From NCBI RefSeq assembly GCF_001039355.2, contig NW_019774225.1, forward strand, positions 94,727 to 158,726: 64,000 nucleotides of DNA, given 5' to 3'. Of this stretch, positions 15,561 to 27,519 are shown in pieces. Within the stretch, counting starts at the first letter, position 1; each line of letters begins with the position of its first letter. The position numbers and the translations under genes were made by a program. The notes beneath the pieces were generated by a model. That model had not been told where the DNA came from. It saw only the letters and a program-made list of their open reading frames with translations, and did no database searches. Source of the DNA: Lingula anatina (Eukaryota > Brachiopoda > Lingulata > Lingulida > Lingulidae).

Positions 15561-15604
<44 letters not shown>

Positions 15605-15783
15605 AGTATAAAAGAAAGAATTAAGGGCATGCAACAGCCAACACACTACATCATCTGCAGGTTGTTATAATATTCAAATGGGAATTGGAAGTATATGTAT
15701 TGGAAGTAATGAACTGATAAATTGTAAATAATAATAATAAAAAAAACATTAAAGCACATAACAAAGTCCGATGGGTTTACCTC

Positions 15784-15851
<68 letters not shown>

Positions 15852-18800
15852 TTTAAATGACACCATAAAGCAAATTAAACCAAAAATTCCAGAATGTAAA
15901 CACCGGCAGGCTTTGACAATTTCAACACTTATGTCAAACAGTTCGCTCTTTATACATGCACAGACGTTTGAATCCTGTGCTTCGATCATGTGATATGGTA
16001 TTAAAGCAGGCCCTTAACGATAAATCAATGTGTTAACGTAGCGCAGATATTGAATCCTGTTCGATACCTGAAAACTGTCTTCTTCTATCGAAACCATGGT
16101 TTGCACCCAGCTGTCAACCGACGAGGGGTTCTGCGCTATGGTCCTTACGTCAATCCCCGATGACGTCACAATCCTTACATTAAAAACGCCCAAATATCTG
16201 CCTTTGGCGTGAAGCCAAAATGAAAGACACGCTTGGGTGTTGGTGGTGTTGACAGTTGGGGTTGTCACTCTAGCCCGATCGTCGGCCTGAAACGAAATCA
16301 GACTGCGTTATGTAACAGTCGTTGACAACGAAGTTGGACGACCGAAATTTCAAAGAAAAATTCGATGCCGATAGCAAACGACGGGCTCATTTTCTATGAA
16401 ACTATCGGTTTACGTAGATCAGTCTAACTCCACGCGGACTCGCGCTGAATATGCTGATTTAGTGATTACATTACGGCCCTGGTGTTGAGTAGAATACAGA
16501 AAAGCTGGTGGTTATACTACAAGAGGAGACTTTTTAATATGTTAATCTGATTGCATTCAGCGAGAGTCCCCGCAGAGTTGGATGTATCTAAGAAGACAGA
16601 TAGTTTTATTGGTAATAAGCCCAAAAAATTTTGAAAAAAAGCGGACTTACCTTTTAAATTAATCAAACCCATCCAGTGCTCAAAATTTCCAAAGAATAAT
16701 AATAAGAAGAAGAAGAAGAAGAAGAAAATCGTAAGTATATAGAAGCGGCTCAGTGTCGCTCTTATTCGCCAAAGAAATACCAGGTTAAATACACGCAAAT
16801 AAAACTTGAAAACGAATACCTCTACAATGACCTCATATATAAAAGTCAATTAAATCCAAAGGCTCCAGTTTAAACTAGTATTTTCAGATTTGCCGTGGTA
16901 TAATAAAATATGAACAGCATACTTCTTCCAGCTGACTATAAAGAGCTGACCTAAATACACCTTATAGTTTTCAACTTTATTCCAGAAACTATCGTACACA
17001 CATGGAAGCTTGCTATATATATGAACCCTAGTATTTGTCGGAAATAAAAGTACATCTAAATGATCCCGCAAACGTGTTTATGCAATTGGCACGTTTCTTT
17101 AGGTTTGAATACACATAAAACAAAATATGTCGGGCAACCATTAAAATATCTACCTATACCCATCAGCAGTGTTAAATATAACAGTTTATCTTTACGAAAA
17201 AAGAATTTTTTACCAGGACGGGGCTAGTGCTCTCAAAAAATAAATAGTAGCCCGCTCCTTGCCCGCTTGCTATTCCTGTAGTGTGATCAGAACTCGGGCC
17301 GGTGTAGGAAGTCGGCGTTGATCCTTGATTTCTTTTCCAGTCAAAGTCGTCAGTGTTGTCCTGCACCATATCGCAAATGCCACAGTTGTCATTGTCAAAG
17401 TCACAGCTAAACAGCAATGCTGAAATGAATGTAAAGGTGTACATGGACCATGCAGTCATCACTGTCATTTTATAGATATCACTGCATTTGTTGAAACGCA
17501 GGGACTGAATTCAAAAAGGTTGTTAATACAAGAAAAACACATCGTTTAAATTATTTTCATTATCGCGTATTGTGGTTTTGGCGTACATTTTCAGTTTCTT
17601 TCAAAGTCTACAGTTTGGTAGACGGTTTCCGGTTTGAAACAACTGCATGAAAACATAAATACTACGCCAACTGAACATGTTAAATATCGAAAGAAAAAAA
17701 GGAAATAAGTAACGTTTTGCTCTTAACTATTAAAATATGCTAAATATAATGCAATAGACGTTTTGAGTGTGACGTCATTTACCTTTTCAAAACGGTGTCA
17801 AAGTTCTTAAACTAGAGCATTTGTGTACGCAATTTGACCCGAATGAACTGTGTTCGTGTTTAATGATTATGCGTGATTGGTCCTTAACGTATCTAATAGG
17901 CTTTATCTAAGCCAAGACCTGCTGACTTTGAATATGTTTTCACTTAGAAATGTACTATTTCATCTAGTTTAACTTTCTTTATCAACAAAACCGAACAACA
18001 CACTTAGCAAAATATCAGGTCTGTTGCAAATTCTCTCGCAAATTCACTGCAAATTTGCAATAACTTGAACACTTTCTTGCAAACTTACTGCAAATTATAT
18101 ATGTTCTTGCACATTTGCTGCTAATTTGTCGCAAATTTGCCAGAACATAAAGACTTTCTTGCAAACCTGCTGCAAACTTCAGTTGTTATTGCAAATCTTC
18201 TGCAAATTAGGAGCAATACCAAATTTTCTTGCAAACTAACTCTTGCAAACTACATGTAGTTGCCACAAGCTTTTAATTTTCAGCAAATTTTGCTGCAATT
18301 TTGCCGCAACGTTGCTGCAATCTTTTCATTTTGGTAAGGGCACCCTTTGCAAAATACCAGGCCTGCTGTAAATTTGCAGCATATCCTCTGCAAACTCCTT
18401 CTTGCAAATTTGCTGCTTTTTTGCACCAGTGTTGCAGCATGTTGCAACAAACTTTTCTTTTTGCTTAGGGCTCTTATTAGGTAACGGTAACACCAACGCC
18501 ACTTACTCTGGTTGTTAACAATCCTTTGTGTAACGTTTGCCGGTCTGGCTAGGTTGTTAGTACCATTGGCGTATACAGCAAACACGTAATTGTTATCTGG
18601 GTTAAGCCCGCTCACTGTGGCGTATGTCTGGGTAATTCCATTCATCGTCAACTGTGGTGTTTCCGCAAAAATGCAGTCGTACGCCTCAACTATGAAATTT
18701 TGAAGACTGTCCAAACCTATGGTAGGTGGGTCCCACGAAAGCGATGCTGACGTGTTGTTGTGCGCAGTTACGACTAGGTTGCTGACAGACCCTACATGAC

Positions 18801-21800
18801 CTGAGAGCAAGAAAGCGGTTATTCGTTTTAGTTATATACGGATAATTATATAAAGCATCAAATTCTATATTTCCCGATAAGTTTGTAAGTGCATTCTGGA
18901 AAACAAATGGTTGTAAACAGTAATGTCATTAATGGGTTTATATATAGAGATAGGGAAGACTTTGCGACAGGGTCGAAGCTGTTCCAAATATTGTGCGCAA
19001 ATAGCGCTATACCTTGCGCAAAAATTGCACGGCGAAACGTTCATGAAATTATCTTTTTATAAAATGGGATTTTGTTTAACTGCGCAAATTGCGAACATTT
19101 CGTGAAAGCCGGTTCTGTTTGATAAATTTCGTTTTGTTTCTTGATCAAATAGAATTATGTAAGTTCCACTTTCGCCAAAATTGGTTCTAGGACAATTTCC
19201 TCCAAGACAATGGATTTTGAATTATCCATTGGACGTATTTATAGATTTCTTGAATATTTTACTGGACATTAGAAAGAAGACAGGAAATGAATTAAAAACA
19301 AAAGGGTTGGCCATCAATTGTAAGATTCAGGAAGATACAGGAAGAGAACAAGTTTGGAAAGACTTTCTTTTTTATGTTGGGGGTATAGTGGTGAAACAAG
19401 TAAAACTGACAGTTAGTTCCTCAAGGGATATATTACCTTATACCTCGATGAGTGAAATTATTTGTATAGCCCATCTCTACCTGGGGATGTACCTTAATTA
19501 TAGGCATGTAACGTGATTAAGGGGGGCAATTAAAAGTGTCAGTTAGTTCATCAAAACGATACCTGGACGAGTGAGATCCATTTTGCTTAAAGGCAGGCAT
19601 ATTTTTCTCGACATCACATAGTTCATTTTCAATATGATATTCATGACAGCAGGGGGTTGTCCAGGGGAGAGTTTTCCAGGGGTCCGGGTGAAAATGTCCT
19701 AGTGATCCCATAATACTAGTGATCCCATTGCAAAAAAAGTAAAAGACAAAATATGTAAAATAAAACTAAAAACAAACTTTATGGAACCACAATTGCCAAA
19801 TAGATACATTACCTGCACAAATCGTATCGTTAACGGTGACGTCATCAATAGCTATGTCGCTATAGTAATTGCTGCCCCGTATGCCGTCGAATTTGACCTG
19901 CGTAAAAGAAACAATGTCACTGACATAAAGATAAAGAGAGAAGAACACACGTTGTCTCGAGAAGGATATATTTGATATGGTAAAAGCCGTTTTACTTTGG
20001 TCGCCGGTTCATAATTACCTTGCATGTGAATAAAAATCAACACCTAAGTATTAAAACACAAAAAAATTTCACCATGGTATAAAAATTATATTGCCATACG
20101 AAGACCTTACACTCAGAAAGAACCAAGATTGCCTTGCATCCTGTCGTGTCCTTTAGAAATTACTTAATCGTATGCCGCTATATACATCTGTATAAATTAC
20201 ACACTGACTATAGTATCCCCTTTTTCGTTTTCGTGGTTTCGTTTCATGAACTAATGACTTAAGTAACATATTGCCATATTGAGTGAATGTTGTTAGTCAT
20301 CCAGCAGTAATACTGTAATACTGGAACTTACATTTAGCATTTAGTATAATCTACGTCGCGTTCTCAACCTGGTCAGTCCATCCAGTACATGAAATGACCT
20401 GGATGGTTGACCAGTACATCCAGGTCCTTGAGCTAATGAAAGGTCTCACGTGATTTGCTTAAAATGTAAGTTCTAGTATTAGAGTTATTCATATTTGTAT
20501 TGACTTGCAGAGAATAAAAGGACATCCAGGAAAAATAAAATGCAATTGAAACTCTTTGCGCTTCACAAATATCTGGGTGTATTGCATTCTGCAAGGTAGA
20601 GGCAATGCACGTTTATGTGCGTAATTATAAAGAACTCGTTTCATATATTTATTACCTGAAAAGAAGTCTCAGTCAGCATTGCAGATGCTTCTACATATTT
20701 CCACAAATTTTCTGATGTACCATCATCAAACGAAAAGTCCCTCGTCATATAAACCGATGACGTCACAACGCTCATGTGTAATTCACCAAGCGTTGCTCCA
20801 TACGCATGGTACCAAAATGAGACGCACACCTGACCACTGGTAGTGTTAATGGTTGGGGTCAGCAGTGCTGCTATGTCACCTAGCTGAAGTTAAAGAAGTA
20901 AAGGTCGTACGTATATCATTGGAGGCTATACAGTGGCAAAATGAATATGGAAGCGCATGCGTACACATATGTTTATCCATGTGCACGTAGTGCGTGGATA
21001 AATTTTCCCAAAGAGTACCCCTATACCTAAAAAAAAGTCTATCTGTATGAGGGAAATTGAAACTTTAATAATGAAGGGGATTTTATCTTTTTAAAAGATA
21101 TTCTTTTTGGTCTCGTACTTTTTCTTTTACTTTACAACAGTGGCATATAGATTTCAATTTTAGTTCAGATATTTTATTATTTCGTTCTAAGTTTTGTGAT
21201 CGTCTGTTTAAATTATATTTCCTAAGGCATGAGTGCGTATGGGATGAACACAAATAGTATGGAACATAAGAGGTACATGGACGTAAATGCGTAATATGGA
21301 GCTAATAATACGCATTTTGTGAATTTTCTACAAAAGTTAGTATAAATGTTTCAAAAATATAAAAAACGTGAATTACACTTGGGCCAGAGGCCTCTGTGAA
21401 CATGTAATGGCCACTGCCTGTCGTGTGGTCAGAGGAGGGTCCCGTGGAAGTGGAAGATGTGGATCCTGAATTTCTCTCCCAGTCGAAATCATTGCTAACT
21501 GGACTTAGGTAGCCGCAGTTATCAGTGTCGAAGTCACAGGAATGGATAGTGCCTGAAATACAAATGTTTTGTCTATAGGTTCTCTGTATGTGTTAACACC
21601 AAATGTGTTTGTTTTTCACAAATGCGCTAACTTAAGATGGAATGAATCCTTTTTCACGAAACTTGAGCCATTTTGATTTCAAAATTAAAAATCATCAAGA
21701 GGCGAGTTTTTGCATGGGAAAGGTAATTAAGAAAAAAAAGCGAATTTAGCCAATAAATATATGAAATTGCATAATTGATAATAAGTTACTCTAAAAGCGT

Positions 21801-24800
21801 CCTTTATTATAGAACTCTGAAAGCTTATAAAAAGTTTATCATTTATCACCCTTAAAAACTAAAAATATGGAGCTTGGTGAAAAATTAAAGAAGTGAGCAG
21901 GATGGAAACTGCAACTCATGAAAGACACTGTTTTCTTTGCTATCCTTTCAAGAAAAATACATGTAGATTCAATGCTATGTTCATACATGTATAACATTGA
22001 ATCAAAGTAACGCATTTTATGTACGTATATACGTTAAACTTCTACAAGGTTTCAAAAGGCACGTGTGCGCGCTCTAGCATTTTTATATTTTCCACAGATT
22101 AGATAAGCTAACATGGAGAGTTTAATATCCTTTTTAAAAAGATCAATACTCAGCGCCGTAGCAAGCAATTTTAAAGAGGAGGGTTTTTTTTGTTCAGAAA
22201 AAAGTGAATATTCTACCTGGAAAACTCACATGTACATGTAGATAAAATTTTACCCGCAGCGGACCTTTATTCCGGGGAAAGGCTGATTCGATCTATCCCC
22301 CCCCTCTACCAGGCGAGCAGTTTTTATTATGTGGATATTTTCTCAGACGCGACCCTGTTACTTTTGGTCAGACGGAAGCAGTCAAAACTGCACGCGTGCA
22401 GATGGTATTGTGGGAGCTGGGCTTCGAGCCGATGTGATTAAAACTCGTTATGCAAGCTTTTTCTCGTCTGTCTGCTAAAACAAGTCACGTGGTTTGATGG
22501 GGTTCCAAAAAATGCGCACACCCCATATCCCACAATTCCGCACTGCAGTTGTAAGAATAATGGTTTGTCGTCAGATGCCGAAAGAGTAAATAAACCAAAT
22601 TATCCTTTAATCGTAGCAGAGCACCATCCATACGAAGTGTCGTCAATGAAATTATCAGTCGTTTTTATATTGGTTGCCGCCTTGAACGAACTTGGGTTGG
22701 CTTGCTTATCACTCTTGCGATTATGCACTATACACGGTAGTAGGCCTATTTATCAAGAGATTTCAAGCTAGCTGCCGACAAAGAGGCTTTTCTTTTCAAA
22801 GAATGAAAAGTTAATTCAGTTCATTTTCAAGATTAAAAGGAATAACTTTTTTGCACAACTAATGCAGGGGATTCTTCAGCTGGCCTAAATCTGAACTAGC
22901 AAGCTATTCATTAGGGTCTATTTTTTGTCTGTCACAGAAAAGGAAATAATTTAGATTAGAGCAATAAAATGCCTTGATTGCATTCAGGGGGACTTGGCAG
23001 GGACTTTTAAGTGGCAGTGGCTGAGTAGTTAGACTAAGAATTACCAGCCATGTAATCGTCTTTGAAATTTTATCTCAGTGTCACAGTACAGAGAATAAAC
23101 GTTACTTTTAACAGAGACATATATGGGAATTTCTAGTGAAAAAATCAATCTGTGGCCCTGGTAGAGCGTATCACCTGGATCCTAGACTGGTACTTCCTTC
23201 AATAAGCCGGTCAGTAGGCGCGCAGGTCGTCTTATTTAAACAATTTATACGGCCCCGATTGATTGATTGACTTTGGAGAACAAAAGTCGATGTTTGCTTT
23301 GGTTTTTCAGATTAGATATGCGCAGCAGTAAACAGAGACGGCGGTATCTCTGTTTCAGAGGTTGGAATTCCGTAAGATGGTTCACAGTAAATAATTAACG
23401 TACATATACATATATATGATACTTGAGTACATAACGCTCAATTGATTGTGAATTTGGGGATTGTTGAATTGGCGCATCGCCAATACAATATATTTTATAT
23501 TAATATTCTTACAATTTACCAGGTAAACACAGCGCTGCTATGGTTATATTATAATTCTTTTTGATATGGAAACTGAGATAATTAAGTACTGATCATCACC
23601 TTTTGTGTGAGTTAATTACTTACCAGCAGCGACCGTGGAAATGAATGCTGAAAAGTTAAAAAGGAAATAATGATACAAATGACGTTCAATTGAGATCAAA
23701 ATTACAATTAAAGGGTGTCAGTGTATTACATTTCATTCAATCTAAACAAACCTGAAAGGGAACGGTGCATATTTCACTGTGCACATAAAAGTACATGCAA
23801 ACTAAATACCAAATTTCATTCAATAAATATTTCACCGCTCCATAATCAAAATAAGCCTAGATAAGTGCAACACAATAGGTCTACATGGAAACAGGGTACT
23901 ATCTCGTGTGAGACTGGACACCTGGATCATCACTTGACCTTTACATTTTAACGATTGACCAAAAGGAAAGTGGAACCAAATACTTCTATGCGTATCGATT
24001 TAACTAGTATAAGTAATGGTGATCGGATTATCTGTTTAAAACAAAAGGAGTTTTGTCTGATAAAACTGGTATATTATTTATCTATGTTGCCTTTAAAGCT
24101 TTCATTCTAAAGTGGCTCTGAACAAATGGAATTGATAGCTTTAGTATTGTCGTGAGGACTATTAAAATTCCAGAAACGCTTTGAGAAATGAGTATGGACC
24201 CAATGATTTCCATGAAAGATTAAAGCTGAAACTAAGCAGACTACGTTCGAAATACCAAGTGTCCTACTTACCTACGAAGCCGAAAACATGGAGGAGCCGA
24301 ACGCGAAGAAGCTGAAAATACAAAATTTTTAAACGATACTGGTGGCAGATCGAGTACATTGGTCTCTTTGACAAGGATAGGACTTACATGTGTAATCATG
24401 CCGTTTGTTCATTCAAACACTCGCTCTCCCCCTCTCTCTCTCTTTATCTCTCTCCGTACAATTTTGCAGTTCACACTATGAAAATTTGTCTGTACATTGT
24501 AGATGTCGTCAATATGCGCAGCCAGTCATAAACGCATTATAAAATCATATACTAAACTGATTATGTTGACAATAACCCCTAATAAATCCCCTCAAATGTG
24601 ACAAAGACAGGTTTAAAAAAATGTTCAAAATCATAGTTTGCAATACTGTATAAAACCAAACTCAGAAGCTGAACATCTCGATACGGGCAGCATATCTAAT
24701 CTTTTAAGATTAAAATTTACTATTAAGAAATAATTTTATACTAACATAACGATACCATCTTGTACAAAGACGTTTCCTATAAAGAGGAAGAGACTTGTTG

Positions 24801-27471
24801 CACTGATGGCCTATCAAAGGTCGAGGCTAGCGCCGTCAAACTAGCTTTGTCTATATCCTCGAAGTGCAGTTTCGAACATGTATAAAACGATCCAATAAGT
24901 GGGTGTCTATTTAAAGGGATAATAACTCTTCGTAGGAGATATATATTTCACAATAAAAACATTGTGAATAACTCATTGAAACATAATATATTCTGTTTTA
25001 CCACAAAAACGGCATTTATAGCTATTATTATGATATCTGAGCTTGTCTTTAGACCAGGTGACCTCCATTGATGGCTATTCTCTGTTAAAATCTTTCAAGA
25101 GATTTTAACAAAAAACCAAACTTTTTAGAAAAAATCCAGGGAATAACTTTGAAAGTAAAAATGGATTCATTTACCATTGGTAAGTATGGGGAAATTGTTG
25201 TTTACTCCAGGAAAATTCATTTTTTGGCCAAAACGAAGAATTATTATCCCTTTAAGGCAGAGACGGATATCATTTCTGGTGATGCGTAGTTTATATATAG
25301 AAATGGTAAATTCGAGAAATTTGAAAAGCGTGGCAGTTGGTTTTCCGGATGGGTCAAGGTTAATTGGACGAATTTTTTTAAAAAAAGTTATGGATTTGAC
25401 CGACTTTGTATGTTCAGTGTTAATAATATATGTGCATGTTCAATTGAGCTCAATAAATTGATGTGTTCTTTCATTGTTTGTGGAAAAAAACCAAGATCAC
25501 ATGCATGCACATCACGTGCCTATTGCAAATGCAAATCGTGTGGCGTGTCCTTATTTTTTTTTTTCAGATAAATAGCTGTTCTTGTGGTTAATGAAATCAA
25601 AGACCTGTAACAACTAGATGTCTAAAAAAAATAAGAAACGTCACACGACCAATTGACAGAAAACGTCACAAAGCATCTGGAAAAGATTTACAGAAATGAA
25701 ATACCAAATATAAATTGTCATACGTATACACTTTGTATATATTTTAGGAGACTTAAAATTATTATTGCTACCAGTGATATTCACGGGTAGCTATCTGCTA
25801 AAAATTTACTGTACTTAGTTCAAAAACCGTTGTTTCGGGACTGGTTTAACTCGGGCTAGTGCTTCAAGCGCTCAAATTGAACCAAGCTATGAAACGCGTT
25901 CAATATCAATTTAATTTTTATATATTAAATACATTTCCGGAAATTTCAGAAAACTTCACCGTCATGACCAATGTATATTGTTGAGAAAATTGAAATCTTT
26001 AGAGCTATATCGAGTTCCAAACTTTAAATTTTTATTGCCATAGGTCACATCCACCATTTTTTTGCAATATAGAGGCATATCGACCTTGTGGATTAAGTGA
26101 TAAGTGTTGAATTTTTTAGAATTGTAAAAACTTTCTCAATATTTAGGCCTAACGCCTTTGGTAATTAAGGGATAAGTGTTAACATTTTCAGATGTTTTTT
26201 ATATATATTTGCATTATGAAGGCCTTACACCCATGATGTGCACTTTAACTGCGGCTCTATTCTCGACCAGTTTGATTTTAGGCATACTACAGTCAATGAT
26301 AGCCATAATAATCAAAAATATGACATAACTGAATACAGATAATAACGGGATAACGGAAGGAAGATAGCCTTTTTGTTTTATTCCGCTTGCTTATAAAAAG
26401 CACATAAATTTCAAGTATCAAATTATTGTCAGTAAACGGATTATTCATTTAAAACATTGTTTTAGATAAATTAAGGTAAACATTATTATTATAATATAAA
26501 TCAGTCCCGTAGCCAGGGGGGTTCAGGGGGTTCGAAAGAACCCCTCTTTTTCCGGAAAAGGTCCCCTCTGAGAAAAATTTTATCTGTATCCTAAAAGTTT
26601 CATGATCGAAATTCATTTCATTTAAGAAAAAGAATCCCCCTTTTGAAATAGCTGGCTACGGGCCTGTAAATAATATTTTACATAACAGTTCCAGACGGAT
26701 TATTGATTGAGGGTTGTTTTAAAACAATAAATAAATACCTTTAGTTTCATGGACGCATGGGCATAAAAACCAAAAAAGTTTTTAAAGTAAGTAAGTTCAT
26801 AAATATTTCAGAGCAAAAGCATCCATCAGCTTGGTAAACTAGTAGATATGGTCCAAAGATTGCCATTTGTACTCGAGCAAAATATTCGCGTTTACATGTT
26901 TGCTTACGGGAATGTTTGCTTACATGTATGGAATTCAAATCCTTGAGCTGTGGGTATTTCATAAACCGATGCAGGGAGAATAAAAAAACAACAAGTTGGG
27001 AATATGAGTCAAACGTCTGTGGCATGATGCCCTTCTACACATGACTAACTGTGATAGGAATGAAGCACAGAGAAAGAATAATCCAACATGACCAGGGCTC
27101 TGAACTTTGTATTTCTGCTTGTAAGTGGACTGTTGATATAAGAATCGGCCTGCCTCATTTTATGGGTTTGTAATTCAAAAGCAACTCTTCACGTAAGCGT
27201 AAAACTGGTCGTATAACTGAAATATGATATTACAATTTATAAAGTAGTATTATAATATAAGGAGTACAATTGTGCCTTGGTCTTAACGTTGAGATGAACC
27301 TCCGACATAAACCACTGTTTGAATGAGAGAGACAAGTTATTGTCTGTTCTAAGCACGGGTGGCCAATCTTGTAATGTTGACCTTGCATAATTAAATTTTC
27401 TCTTCCTCCTGATGGCTTGACTACTTATAGGTTGCCAAAATGCTATGTCTATCAATCAGAAAGTCTTTCTC

Positions 27472-27519
<48 letters not shown>

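Noticed and set aside
19181-19516. 111-codon plus-strand ORF
   Set aside because: It lies inside a left-gene intron, overlaps a direct repeat, shows no recognisable domain and has no splice or codon-use support.
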